Assembly: GCA_022842995.1 (NCBI GenBank)
Contig: JALHOM010000012.1
Span: 1 to 36,027 of the forward strand
DNA length: 36,027 nt
Direction of reading: 5' to 3'
Source of the DNA: Candidatus Saccharimonadota bacterium
GTDB lineage: Bacteria > Patescibacteriota > Saccharimonadia > Saccharimonadales > 2-12-FULL-41-12
Below, one piece after another: positions 7,567-15,575 of the stretch (position 1 is the first letter of the stretch; each line of letters begins with the position of its first letter). The position numbers and the translations under genes were made by a program. The notes beneath the pieces were generated by a model. It saw only the letters and a list, made by a program, of their open reading frames with translations, had not been told where the DNA came from and searched no databases.

Positions 7567-8250
7567 TTATGCCCTGGCTCTACAGCGCCTCGCCCGCTGA
7601 CCGTCATAATCACTCAAGCGAACCATGTTTTGCCCCCAAGCAACTCGAGCACAGGCCTGCTTACTCCTTCTAACTAGCACCGCATTCCTTGTATCTGAAG
7701 GGAAAATCGACTGATAATCGCCCAGCCTTCTGGACCCGCCTCGGATATTACCAATGATATTGCGATTTGACGTTGCCGAAAAGATTCCGTGTGTTGATGT
7801 AACACGCCCGCACAGACTAACGTCCTCTCCCCTGGAGCGATAGAGACCGTCATGCACATAACAAAGCGAAACATTAGCTTTATCCTGGCCATAAACATAC
7901 ACCTGCAGCGCATACTTTGGATAGTCTGGATTTCCAAATAGAATCTGGTTACCGCCTGCCACATTCATGATCGTATAAGCCCACCGGGTAGTGAATTCAC
8001 CGATACACGTCCTAACCCGTACCGGGCCGCCCGGATTATTAAGTAGACCATCAATATCTTTCGGATTTAAATTAATTCGCGGCTCGGGGTTCCATAATGC
8101 AAGATTATCTTTACATAGGTAATCCTGAGCCTCTGCGATCGTTGCTGGGTTCCTGAATTGCTCAGCCATCTCTACAGCGCTCGCCTGCGGAGCCCCCGCG
8201 CCTCCAAGAGCTGCAGCACAAAGTGATACAGTAAAAAATCTAGGACTCAT
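7567..8250 (-). CDS. Secreted cysteine-containing protein, function unknown
   Basis: 227 residues; no family recognised. A classical signal peptide is visible at 1-25 (basic MSPR, hydrophobic FFTVSLCAAALGGAG, then APQASA with cleavage likely after ASA). The mature part has six Cys (LCKDN, RTCIGE, LCYVHD, LCGRV, ACARV, RRCRA), consistent with three disulfides. The C-terminus is very basic (QRARRCRARA). It contains beta-rich stretches (YALQVYVYGQDKANVSLCYV). The ribosome site GAGGAG lies 9 nt before the ATG. It ends just before the rpsA promoter, so the two genes are probably separate units. It is the outermost gene of the block flanked by the inverted repeats, next to copy B. Confidence 0.75.
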   Translation of the reverse strand: MSPRFFTVSLCAAALGGAGAPQASAVEMAEQFRNPATIAEAQDYLCKDNLALWNPEPRINLNPKDIDGLLNNPGGPVRVRTCIGEFTTRWAYTIMNVAGGNQILFGNPDYPKYALQVYVYGQDKANVSLCYVHDGLYRSRGEDVSLCGRVTSTHGIFSATSNRNIIGNIRGGSRRLGDYQSIFPSDTRNAVLVRRSKQACARVAWGQNMVRLSDYDGQRARRCRARA

Positions 8251-8309
8251 CTACAAAAACTCCTCTGTTGTCTGGCTCGCCACAAGCCGTTTTATGAAAC
8301 AATCATGAA

Positions 8310-8339
8310 ATACTACACCATATCACTCGCAGTATGCAA
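8310..8339 (-). promoter_or_regulatory. Promoter for the secreted-protein gene
   Basis: TTGCAT (8334-8339) and TAGTAT (8310-8315) on the minus strand are 18 bp apart. They lie about 60 bp upstream of the ATG at 8250. Confidence 0.5.
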
Positions 8340-8367
8340 AAGCGGGATAGATAGTCGTGGCTACTGG

Positions 8368-8399
8368 CCAGGAACTAGTAGCTCGCAGCTAGTTTCTGG
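8368..8399. repeat. Small hairpin between the gene and repeat copy B
   Basis: CCAGGAACTAG and CTAGTTTCTGG pair over 10 of 11 positions with a 10-nt loop. It lies between the upstream promoter of the secreted-protein gene and the heptamer tract at 8430-8505. No T-run follows, so no role is assigned. Confidence 0.4.
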
Positions 8400-8429
8400 A
8401 GGCTCGTTACGACAAGCTAAAAAAGCCTA

Positions 8430-8505
8430 TAACTCTTTAATCTTGTGTCTTATATCTTTAAACTTTTGTCTTTAAACTTTCGTCTTGCATCTAAATTCTA
8501 ATTCC
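8430..8505. repeat. Degenerate heptamer array (CTTTAAA/CTTTTGT type)
   Basis: A 7-bp period is visible: CTTTAAT CTTGTGT CTTATAT CTTTAAA, then CTTTTGT CTTTAAA CTTTCGT CTTGCAT CTAAATT. This is the reverse-strand form of the AAGATTA/AAGACTA arrays near 2000. A further short tract (AATCTTT TGTCTTT AATCTTT) at 8841-8862 runs into the -10 box of the ROK gene. Confidence 0.7.
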
Positions 8506-8803
8506 CATTTTCTAATTGTTTCCTAAGGTTTGTTTCCTAAGTTTCCTAAGGTTCATCCCTGAGAGGTGTAAAAAAATACAAGTTTAAGATTTTACTTGTA
8601 TTCAAGCAAAGCCTATTCCATATCTGTTATTTTACAAAACTTGTAAAAAATAACACCTCTCAGGGATGAACCTTAGGAAAAACGTACTGCGAGAAATCAG
8701 CCACTAGCTATGAGCTATGGCTGATGTGTCGCACCTCTTTAGTCTTTGGTCTTTTATCTATTGCCTTTCGCTGTACAGCGAATTCTAGTCCTTGACTCTT
8801 GAC
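8470..8803. repeat. Inverted repeat block, copy B (pairs with 1703-2020)
   Basis: Reverse complement of the block at 1703-2020. It is slightly longer because TTTCCTAAG is repeated three times at the left edge of the 139-bp element (about 8519-8551). The far end again carries CGCTGTACAGCGAATTC (8769-8785). Beyond it come heptamers of the CTTGACT/CATGACT type. Confidence 0.9.
8542..8680. mobile_element. 139-bp MITE-like element with 28-bp terminal inverted repeats, copy B
   Basis: Same length and near-identical sequence to 1832-1970 in the opposite orientation. It begins TTTCCTAAGGTTCATCCC and ends with the reverse complement of that sequence. Extra partial end repeats (TTTCCTAAG) just outside its left end may mark slippage or repeated end-joining. 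Confidence 0.6.
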
Positions 8804-8862
8804 TCATGACTCGTGTCACCTAACTAATATTTTTTGATCTTTAATCTTTTGTCTTTAATCTT

Positions 8863-8868
8863 TATACT
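8863..8868 (+). promoter_or_regulatory. Candidate -10 box (TATACT) giving a leaderless ROK mRNA
   Basis: TATACT ends 7 nt before the ATG at 8876, the same arrangement as in front of def. No Shine-Dalgarno precedes the ATG. No -35 at 17 bp is convincing. Confidence 0.45.
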
Positions 8869-8875
8869 AAATCGC

Positions 8876-9685
8876 ATGTATATAGCTATCGACATTGGAG
8901 GGACAAAAACCCTTGTGGTTCTTTTTGACGAAAACAAAACAATACTCGGAGAAATTAGGTTTGAAACTCCAAAAGACTACAGCCTCTTCAAGGCAGAACT
9001 AGACAAAGCCAAGGCTGCGTTACCGGCATATGAAACAGTCATGACTGGTGCAATCGGCTGCAGAGGTGCAGTCGACCGAGAAAATGGAGTTCTACTCGCC
9101 GACAGTAAGCTCGGATGGCAAAATACCCCACTTTGTACAGACGCAAAAGCAGTTTTTGGTTGTAAATTCCATCTGGAAAATGATGCAAAATTAGCCGGCC
9201 TTTCTGAAGCTCATTTGCTTGACGAAGAAGTTCCAAAAGTACTCTATATCACCGTTAGCACAGGGATGAATGGAGCATTTGTTGTTGATGGAATACTGGA
9301 CCCAAATACTATAGATGCCGAAATAGGCCATTGGCTATTCGAGCACGAAGGAAAATTGAAACACTGGGAAGATTTTGCCTCTGGGACTTATTTAACGGAA
9401 ACATTTGGGCAGAGAGCGTCCGACCTAGAAGATGAGTCAGCCTGGCGAGCGTTTACCAAAAACCTGGCGATCGGGATCGTAAACGCCTGCGCGGCTTACA
9501 CTCCGAATATAGTCATACTCGGTGGCGGAGTCGGAGCGCATCATTATAAATATTCAAACTACCTTGATGATGCCGTATCTGAAATCACGCCATATATCGT
9601 AAAAGTGCCCGAAATTGTTCAAGCCAAAGACCCAGAACGAGCTGTAATCAATGGTTGCTATGAGCTTGCCAGACAAAAAGCTTGA
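8876..9685 (+). CDS. ROK-family sugar kinase
   Basis: ATP-dependent sugar kinase of the ROK (repressor/ORF/kinase) family, kinase branch, with no DNA-binding domain. 270 residues from ATG 8876; the upstream AT-rich codons are not natural for this family, whose proteins begin right at the phosphate loop. Visible motifs: DIGGTK 6-11 (phosphate binding), GCRGAVDRENG 61-71, LENDAKLAGLSEA 100-112 with catalytic Asp103, STGMNGAFVVDG 128-139, and EIGHW 149-153 (sugar-binding Glu and His). The usual ROK zinc motif CxCGxxGCxE is absent; the matching stretch reads HEGKLKHWEDFASG. Glucose or N-acetylglucosamine/mannosamine are possible substrates and the sequence does not decide. The 3' end overlaps the next gene by 35 nt. 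Confidence 0.88.
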   Translation: MYIAIDIGGTKTLVVLFDENKTILGEIRFETPKDYSLFKAELDKAKAALPAYETVMTGAIGCRGAVDRENGVLLADSKLGWQNTPLCTDAKAVFGCKFHLENDAKLAGLSEAHLLDEEVPKVLYITVSTGMNGAFVVDGILDPNTIDAEIGHWLFEHEGKLKHWEDFASGTYLTETFGQRASDLEDESAWRAFTKNLAIGIVNACAAYTPNIVILGGGVGAHHYKYSNYLDDAVSEITPYIVKVPEIVQAKDPERAVINGCYELARQKA

Positions 9686-10157
9686 GCATATTAAACAACG
9701 GCTTTGCGCAGATTACCCTGATATTTTAATTATTGAATCACAAAAGTCGTACTGGAACCCCCAAACGCGAACAATTTACTACAACCCGAACCATTCACAC
9801 CCTATCTGGTCGCTCCTGCACGAGGTCGGACATATGGTCTCTGGACATATCAACTACTCTGGTGATGTCGAACTTCTGATGATGGAGGCCGAGGCCTGGA
9901 AGACTGCCAAAGTTATCGCAAAAAAATACGGCATCATTATCGACCAAGACCATATCGAAGACTGTCTGGACAGCTACCGAGAATGGTTATACCGTCGGAG
10001 CAAGTGCCCGGGTTGTGGCTTAAACGGACTCCAGTCGGAGCCAACGCAATATACCTGCCCAAACTGCACTACCATCTGGAAGGTATCGAAATCGAGGTTT
10101 AAGAGAAGTTATCGTAGGACAATAAAAACACCCGCCAGAAAGAGTTCATCAAAATGA
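9651..10157 (+). CDS. Small HExxH (ImmA/IrrE-like) metallopeptidase with C-terminal zinc ribbon
   Basis: 168 residues. The zincin motif SLLHEVGHMVSGH has HEVGH at 57-61, followed by MMEAEAWKTA at about 77-86, which supplies a plausible Glu third ligand. This spacing resembles ImmA/IrrE (M78-type) peptidases, which often cleave regulators. A zinc ribbon follows, with CPGC at 119-122 and CPNC at 136-139, then a basic tail (FKRSYRRTIKTPARKSSSK). The ATG overlaps the ROK gene by 35 nt with no ribosome site, so translation is probably coupled; ATG 9660 is an alternative start. No regulator gene of the ImmR type is adjacent, and the substrate is unknown. The last codons form one arm of the terminator at 10131-10172. 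Confidence 0.75.
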   Translation: MVAMSLPDKKLEHIKQRLCADYPDILIIESQKSYWNPQTRTIYYNPNHSHPIWSLLHEVGHMVSGHINYSGDVELLMMEAEAWKTAKVIAKKYGIIIDQDHIEDCLDSYREWLYRRSKCPGCGLNGLQSEPTQYTCPNCTTIWKVSKSRFKRSYRRTIKTPARKSSSK

Positions 10158-10172
10158 ATTCTTTCTGGCGGG
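10131..10172. terminator. Bidirectional rho-independent terminator
   Basis: A 19-bp stem (CCCGCCAGAAAGAGTTCAT with ATGAATTCTTTCTGGCGGG, one mismatch) has a 4-nt loop. TTAAGTTTTTA follows on the plus strand and TGTTTTTATT on the minus strand. It separates the convergent peptidase and KGG genes and overlaps the last 27 nt of the peptidase gene. Confidence 0.9.
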
Positions 10173-10209
10173 TTAAGTTTTTACTAAATCTTAAGACTAC
10201 GCGAGTGAC

Positions 10210-10407
10210 TTAAGCGGTCTTTTTGCCACGTCGGCTAATTCGGCCGCCCTTGGCACCAGCTTCTCGAGCGAGGTCACGGTTAGCAAAAAAGCCACCAGTT
10301 CGACCTAACTTACCACCTTTAGCACCGATTTTTGCGTAAAAATCAGATCCATACTTAGCTTTGTTTGTTGCTGCAGCAGCTTTGCCGCCTTTACTTGTTC
10401 CAGCCAT
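10210..10407 (-). CDS. KGG-repeat stress-type protein
   Basis: 65 residues, very basic and Gly-rich. It holds SKGGKAA near residue 5, AKGGKLGRTGGFF near 30 and AKGGRISRRGKK near 53, the repeats that define the KGG (GsiB-like) family. Members are small hydrophilic proteins linked to general stress in other bacteria. Charge and disorder also permit nucleic acid binding; the role here is inferred. A strong ribosome site (GGGAGA) lies 7 nt before the ATG. The 5' leader of ~120 nt carries a strong hairpin plus T-run and a possible anti-ribosome-site sequence, pointing to regulated expression. Confidence 0.85.
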   Translation of the reverse strand: MAGTSKGGKAAAATNKAKYGSDFYAKIGAKGGKLGRTGGFFANRDLAREAGAKGGRISRRGKKTA

Positions 10408-10444
10408 TATTGGTTTCTCCCTATAAACTTCTTTACCTGATGTA

Positions 10445-10515
10445 AGGAGATATAAAAAGAGTACCTCCGGGCTCCCTAAGATTTACCTTAGAGGACCTGA
10501 TTGGTACCCTCGTTT
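10445..10515 (-). promoter_or_regulatory. Attenuator-like leader of the KGG gene
   Basis: On the minus strand GGGTACC pairs with GGTACTC (one G-T), GGTCC with GGAGCC, and CTAAG with CTTAG around a 6-nt loop. TCTTTTTATAT follows at once. The structure starts ~13 nt after the predicted transcription start and ~40 nt before the gene, so it is a leader terminator rather than only the end of the upstream gene. TCTCC just after the T-run can pair with GGAGA of the ribosome site. No known riboswitch class was recognised. Confidence 0.5.
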
Positions 10516-10534
10516 TTATCCCTTTAACACGCTT

Positions 10535-10563
10535 ATGATATCACAGTTATGTTAAAAGGTCAA
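10535..10563 (-). promoter_or_regulatory. Strong sigma70-type promoter for the KGG gene
   Basis: TTGACC (10558-10563) and TATCAT (10535-10540) on the minus strand have a 17-bp spacer. The predicted start near 10528 gives a ~120-nt leader. Confidence 0.75.
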
Positions 10564-10592
10564 TATTAATGCTTACGTATTGATTGAGTAGC

Positions 10593-11093
10593 CTACTGAG
10601 CGGTCACGCCGGCGCCAGCTTCTGGGGCTAAGGGGTTAGTCGCTGGTTCATCCTGGACGGCCCCTTCTGGAGTGTTTGCCTGCGCAGGAGCACCAGCCTG
10701 TTGATCTGCAGCGATAGATACCGTACCAGCATCAACGATCTTATTCAAAGATTCTCGGTATATTATGGCTTTTTTAGCCTTGGTAAATACAAAAACACGA
10801 TCCCCGTTCTCGGCCGACTGGAGGAATGGCTGGTCTTTCAACTTGGTTTTATCATCAACGGTTAGGATTGTTGGGGCTTCTTCAGCAGGTAAAATTATCA
10901 GATTCCCCACTTTAGCTATCAGCTCTTTATTAAGATCTTCTGGAGATTTTTGCTTCGTCGTATTAATATCTTTTTTCAACTTGGCATTCTCGCGGTACAT
11001 ATAGCCTGCACCACCAAGTCCGACAACAACCAGTAAAGCCATGACAATAATAGCGATATTTATTTTTTTAGATTTGCCGGTTAGTTTTGGCAT
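10593..11093 (-). CDS. Single-TM membrane-anchored protein, function unknown
   Basis: 166 residues; no family recognised. A basic N-terminus (MPKLTGKSKK) is followed by one TM helix at about 12-32 (NIAIIVMALLVVVGLGGAGY), then a short charged segment (RENAKLKKDINTTKQK). A small beta-rich domain at about 55-125 (LIILPAEEAPTILTVDDK; RVFVFTKAKKAIIYRESLNK) precedes an Ala/Pro/Gln-rich tail (AQANTPEGAVQDEP). The positive-inside pattern puts the domain outside the cell. The plan (basic N-terminus, one TM, small external domain) resembles the protein at 21295-22125. AGAGGT sits 5 nt before the ATG. It has its own promoter and lies 67 bp after the giant surface-protein gene. Confidence 0.75.
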   Translation of the reverse strand: MPKLTGKSKKINIAIIVMALLVVVGLGGAGYMYRENAKLKKDINTTKQKSPEDLNKELIAKVGNLIILPAEEAPTILTVDDKTKLKDQPFLQSAENGDRVFVFTKAKKAIIYRESLNKIVDAGTVSIAADQQAGAPAQANTPEGAVQDEPATNPLAPEAGAGVTAQ

Positions 11094-11122
11094 TAATGAC
11101 CTCTTATTTACTCTTTAAAACA

Positions 11123-11151
11123 AGTATAGCCAAAAACGTTAGTGGAATCAA
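11123..11151 (-). promoter_or_regulatory. Promoter for the single-TM protein gene
   Basis: TTGATT (11146-11151) and TATACT (11123-11128) on the minus strand are separated by 17 bp. They fill the gap between the surface-protein stop (11161) and the ATG at 11093. Confidence 0.7.
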
Positions 11152-11160
11152 ATGGGCTTA

Positions 11161-14100
11161 CTACCTAACGCGGACAATCTGAAGCGATGTTCCCGTAGCG
11201 CTCGTTGTGAATATCGACTTAGCGCCACCACTGTTGGAAGCGATTCGAATCGATATCTGCTGACCAGCCGTCATGGTGATCTTCCGACTACCGATGCTAG
11301 ACGTTCGATAAGCTGCACCACCCGTGTCGTTACTATCACCATCCCAAACCTGAACGATCGATGCCACCCCTGTATTGTTATAGATTTCCAGGTAAAAATC
11401 TCCAGCACCTGTGGGAGTCATACTGACAACGGCGGTTGCAGTAACCTCATAAACACCGGCTGCCGGGGCTGTAAAGACACCTGTCGTTGTATTGTAGGCT
11501 GTTCCGACATTAATTGTTGCGGTGTTATATGGAAGCGCAGCAACCGCGCCCAAGGCAAAGGCAGTGGTTCGGCGTGACTCAACCAGAATCTGTGGTAACG
11601 AACTCGAGCCTGAAACAATCTGCCAGTTCGTTCCATCTGACTGGACAATAACACTGTCGTTAGCATTAGATAGGATATGTGTCGCCGCTCCGTTAATAGT
11701 CCCTCCTGAGCTGGCTATGGTCGTGTTCGAGCCAGCCGCAGCATTCTTGATTGTATAGAGTCGACCAGAAACCGTGGTGGCATTTGGTAATGTCTGGGTT
11801 GTGTTGGCAGCGTTTACGTAAATAGCTTGCTGGGTCGCGTTCAGAGCAGACGTAGCAGTAAGAGTAACAACTGCGGTTGCCAATGACGTATTCACGACCA
11901 AACCGGAGTTAATTGTCCCGGCACCGGTATTTATGCCCACATTACCTGCGGCATCAATTACCATACGAATATTGCCAGAGGTCTCCATAATAAGCCGGAA
12001 GGCGTCGTTGGTACCTACTCGGGCATCAGCACCAAGAGAATTACCATCCTGACAAAATACATTCGTTCCGGCAGCACAGCTCGTTACACTGATACCGTCG
12101 TTAAACGTCTTAAGCCCGCCGATGGTTTGTGCTGCGTTTGTTACCAAACCTCGAGCTGCCGTCCCGGCATTTGGGAGATTAAGTGTGATCGTAGTTCCCG
12201 ATGGGGCAATGTTAAAGTCGGTCCCAGTCGTGCCCGTATTAATCGTGAGTGCTCCAGTGAGGCCGTTGACCGAATTAGTCGTTCCCTGACAAGCAAAGGC
12301 GCTACCGTTCCAGGTAGCTGCAAAACCTGTCGTGCCACAACTGAGGCCCGTCACGGTATTCCCCGTCCTGCTAAATAGTCCGTTACCGGTAAAGGTCAGG
12401 ACGTTTTCTTTGGCGTTGAAGGTGCTCCAGTCGGCTGCCGTTAGAAGACCATTTTGACCACTGGTTGCCGTTTGAATCGCCGTTGTCCCAGCTGCCGTGA
12501 GCTGACCTTGGGCATTCACCGTGAAGGTCGCAACACCTGTAGCGCTACCGTATGAACCGACTGCTACCGTTGTATTTGCAAGATCAATAGTTCCGATACC
12601 CGAGATAGCGCCACCGCTGAGCCCCGTACCGGCAGTTACACTAGTGACTGTTCCCTGTCTGGTCAACGACACCCAGCCCGAGCCATTGTAGGCCTCGAGA
12701 TCAGAACCATTCCACCTGATAGCACCAGAAGTTGTTGAAGCAGAGTTACCGACGACCAAACCAGCGCTGAAAGTTTGCAGCGCGGTGTAATTTGACGAGA
12801 AATTAAGTAGGCCAACATTGGAGCTGAGCTGCGAGTCGGCAATTGTTCCAGAGCTAATACTACTAGCACTTATATTAGTAAGTCCCGCACCGTCACCGGT
12901 TATTGAGCCAGTAATGTTGACCGTCCCACCTAGGTTAACCGTGCTTGAACCGCCACCTATATTAAGAGTTGTGGCGCTACCGCTCAAGAAATCAAACGAG
13001 GCGGCACTGCTCGTAATGCCGTCTTCACCGAAGAATGTCGTACCATTACCAGTTGCGATGCCGGAGATGAAGTAACCACGACCGTAGCGGCCAGAGAGTG
13101 GCTGAGAGGTGTTAACGCCGCCAATTTCTGGTATATGGTATTCGTTAACTGTCGACCCATTTGCCCAAGATAAAGCCGGCGATATAGTAAGAGTATTAAC
13201 CACTTTATTAGTAATCTTGGCGTAACAAGGGTTGACCCCGGCACCACCACAGTTAGCTGAGTTAACCTGGACGTAATTACCGATATCGAAGTTAGCGGCA
13301 TTCACTAATATAAGAGACGTCGAGTTGGCTCCGACGCCATTGGAAGTCGACGTACCGTTAAGCACGGTAGCCGCACCCGTGATATCACCGTCAGTATTAA
13401 CATTAAACTTAGCATTTGCCGCCGATAGCGACCCTTCGACACTTAGCCCGGCAAGGCCAGCGCCGCTGTTCGTTATATTAAGTGTCGTATTGGCGCCGTC
13501 ACTAAGGTTAAAGCTAAAGGCACCAGCGGCAACCCGCTGTAAACTAGTGTCGCTTGAAGCAATACCGAGTACGTTAGATGCTGAGTCAAATGTTAATGCT
13601 CCAGCTCCTCCTGAAGCTACTGTTAGCGCACCAGAACCAGTCAGGCTGGCGATGTTGGAAACCGCACCAACGGCCGAGATATCTATGCCAGAACTATCAA
13701 CTGCGAAAGTTCCGCCGTTGTTATTGAAGCTAAAGTTACCGGCATTTTGCGTAAAGCCCGTAATGCCACTGAGCGATCCGGCGTTAATGACCAAACCGTT
13801 GATTGTATCTGTCGCCGTAGCACCAGTGATAGCACCGCTAAGAGATAACGTTGTAAGACCAGAAATTGCACCAATATTCGTGATACCGCCGTTGTTATTG
13901 TCAATTCCTCCAGTGATATCGGCACCGCCAGCGGTTACCGTGAGCGCGTTTCCGACAGTGACACTGTTTACAAACTGTGCCGCCCCGGCGCTACTAATGC
14001 TCATTGCTTCGACGTTGTTGGTAATAAAGCTTAAACCTTGGTTATCGGTTGTGCCAATTGTTGCCGTTGATCCAAACGCGTTACCACTCTGGACGAAAGC

Positions 14101-15531
14101 CTGAAGGGTCTGGCCGGCACCAGCAACGCGAGTAGCAGTAAGAAAACTACCGGCTAACACTGAGGTATTGGCAGCATTGGCGGTGTTTTGAGCCCAGTTA
14201 AGGGTTACATTTCCAGCCGTTGCGCCATTGACTATAGTTCCAGCAATTTCAAATACATCTGTAGCCGTTGACATTGGCACCGAACCACTACTAACACCAC
14301 AGCCGAGGTTTCCGACGGCCAGAGCGTTTTCGGCCTCAGATACGCTGTTAATACATGTCGCTCCAGCAGGTGCCGTCACGCTGAATTTTACGTCTGGAGC
14401 TGTATTACCTGTAATCTGCAAGTGGAACCTATAGTGCCATGTCTCGTTCGCACCGACTGCGAAGAATAACTGGTCATCTGGTTGCAAAGTTGCTGTTGGG
14501 TTAAGGACGTTATTCTGGATCTCGGTAACTGTTTTTGACTTATTTGCCGTAGGAATAACGCTTAACGTCCCTGATAAGGTCAGCGACTTCCAAGACGTTC
14601 CATCATATCCTTCGAAATCAGTTCCGTTCCAGCGTATAGTACCGGCATTGGTGTTTGTCGTGTTGCCAATTTTAATTCCGCCGTTTACTTCTAGCTTTTC
14701 TACGGCATCTGCATTCGTACCAATACCAACATCACCCGACTGATCGATTCGCATAGCCTCAAGATTATCCGTCTCGAAAATCAAATCGTTAGTGTTGTTC
14801 GTACCGAGTGTGGCGGTTCCGCTTGCAAAGTTATTTCCACCGTTAGCAAAGCCGGTTGAGTCAAGCAGTACAGTGCCGTCGGCATCAGGAAGTAAAATAT
14901 TACGGCTCTGCGTAAGTGTTGCCCAAGAAAGATCTCCTGTCAGGGAAGCTTGTCGCTCGATCAAGCTCATGGCACTACCCGCCTGGAAAGCATATGGAAC
15001 TCCGGTGAGTTTCGTACGGGCATTGCCTGGAGCAAGCATTTCGCCGTCGTAGGTTGGAGTTGCTGTTTGGGCCGATCCACCGACGTTCATGGTCATCCAA
15101 AGCTCTTCACTCCAGTTGATTGTCCCTGGGAAGGCCGTTTGCGAACCGAGATTTACCGAAAAATATCCATTCACTACCCGAACGCGGTTATCGTTACCAG
15201 GACTAACACCGTTGCTATCGAAATAGCTTTCAGTCCAGAGCTGAGTACCGGCATTCGCTTGCCCTACACCTGCCGGTCCGCCCTGAGTGCCACCATCGTA
15301 GATCCTAAACTCCAGGTTGTAGAGTCCATCCGGTACAACGGATCCGTTCGAGTTGTAGATTCGCCCTTGGAAATTCAAGTTGCTACTGGTTGCTGCTTGA
15401 ACTTGCGAGGAAGAACCGATCACGCGCGTATATGTATATACACCGAGACAAGAAGAAAAAATCACGAGAACAAAAATCAAAAACCTTCTCAGGTATAGCC
15501 TATTCAACAGAGGTGAAAATAGTTTTTGCAT
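11161..15531 (-). CDS. Giant tail-fibre-like surface protein with C1q-like C-terminus
   Basis: 1456 residues. The N-terminus is a signal anchor or signal peptide (FLIFVLVIFSSCLGVYTYT, about 17-35, with a possible cleavage near VQAA). A beta domain follows at about 50-190 (LNFQGRIYNSNGSVVPDGLY...GVPYAFQAG). The long middle is a Gly/Thr/Asn/Ala-rich fibre with modules known from phage tail fibres and CPR surface proteins: DVGIGTNADAVEKLEVNGGI; GTIRWNGTDFEGYDGTSWKS and a second copy GAIRWNGSDLEAYNGSGWVS; and TSVTAGTGLSGGAISGIGTI. The last ~130 residues (FALGAVAALPYN...GVFTAPAAGVYEVTATAVV...QISIRI) resemble a C1q/TNF-like jelly roll, which trimerises and binds ligands. A host-contact fibre or adhesin is inferred. 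No catalytic motif was seen. No ribosome site is clear in the A-rich leader. Confidence 0.85.
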   Translation of the reverse strand: MQKLFSPLLNRLYLRRFLIFVLVIFSSCLGVYTYTRVIGSSSQVQAATSSNLNFQGRIYNSNGSVVPDGLYNLEFRIYDGGTQGGPAGVGQANAGTQLWTESYFDSNGVSPGNDNRVRVVNGYFSVNLGSQTAFPGTINWSEELWMTMNVGGSAQTATPTYDGEMLAPGNARTKLTGVPYAFQAGSAMSLIERQASLTGDLSWATLTQSRNILLPDADGTVLLDSTGFANGGNNFASGTATLGTNNTNDLIFETDNLEAMRIDQSGDVGIGTNADAVEKLEVNGGIKIGNTTNTNAGTIRWNGTDFEGYDGTSWKSLTLSGTLSVIPTANKSKTVTEIQNNVLNPTATLQPDDQLFFAVGANETWHYRFHLQITGNTAPDVKFSVTAPAGATCINSVSEAENALAVGNLGCGVSSGSVPMSTATDVFEIAGTIVNGATAGNVTLNWAQNTANAANTSVLAGSFLTATRVAGAGQTLQAFVQSGNAFGSTATIGTTDNQGLSFITNNVEAMSISSAGAAQFVNSVTVGNALTVTAGGADITGGIDNNNGGITNIGAISGLTTLSLSGAITGATATDTINGLVINAGSLSGITGFTQNAGNFSFNNNGGTFAVDSSGIDISAVGAVSNIASLTGSGALTVASGGAGALTFDSASNVLGIASSDTSLQRVAAGAFSFNLSDGANTTLNITNSGAGLAGLSVEGSLSAANAKFNVNTDGDITGAATVLNGTSTSNGVGANSTSLILVNAANFDIGNYVQVNSANCGGAGVNPCYAKITNKVVNTLTISPALSWANGSTVNEYHIPEIGGVNTSQPLSGRYGRGYFISGIATGNGTTFFGEDGITSSAASFDFLSGSATTLNIGGGSSTVNLGGTVNITGSITGDGAGLTNISASSISSGTIADSQLSSNVGLLNFSSNYTALQTFSAGLVVGNSASTTSGAIRWNGSDLEAYNGSGWVSLTRQGTVTSVTAGTGLSGGAISGIGTIDLANTTVAVGSYGSATGVATFTVNAQGQLTAAGTTAIQTATSGQNGLLTAADWSTFNAKENVLTFTGNGLFSRTGNTVTGLSCGTTGFAATWNGSAFACQGTTNSVNGLTGALTINTGTTGTDFNIAPSGTTITLNLPNAGTAARGLVTNAAQTIGGLKTFNDGISVTSCAAGTNVFCQDGNSLGADARVGTNDAFRLIMETSGNIRMVIDAAGNVGINTGAGTINSGLVVNTSLATAVVTLTATSALNATQQAIYVNAANTTQTLPNATTVSGRLYTIKNAAAGSNTTIASSGGTINGAATHILSNANDSVIVQSDGTNWQIVSGSSSLPQILVESRRTTAFALGAVAALPYNTATINVGTAYNTTTGVFTAPAAGVYEVTATAVVSMTPTGAGDFYLEIYNNTGVASIVQVWDGDSNDTGGAAYRTSSIGSRKITMTAGQQISIRIASNSGGAKSIFTTSATGTSLQIVRVR

Positions 15532-15575
15532 TAATTTTTTTGGTTTTTGTTTTAGTTATTTTTTTGTTTTTGTAA

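Noticed and set aside
9683-9685. Alternative genetic code (UGA as Gly)
   Set aside because: The ROK kinase and the peptidase both end naturally at TGA at family-typical lengths, and no gene needs UGA read-through.
13325-14104. 259-residue plus-strand ORF
   Set aside because: It is antisense to the low-complexity fibre gene (Pro/Val/Ala-rich shadow) and has no start signals.
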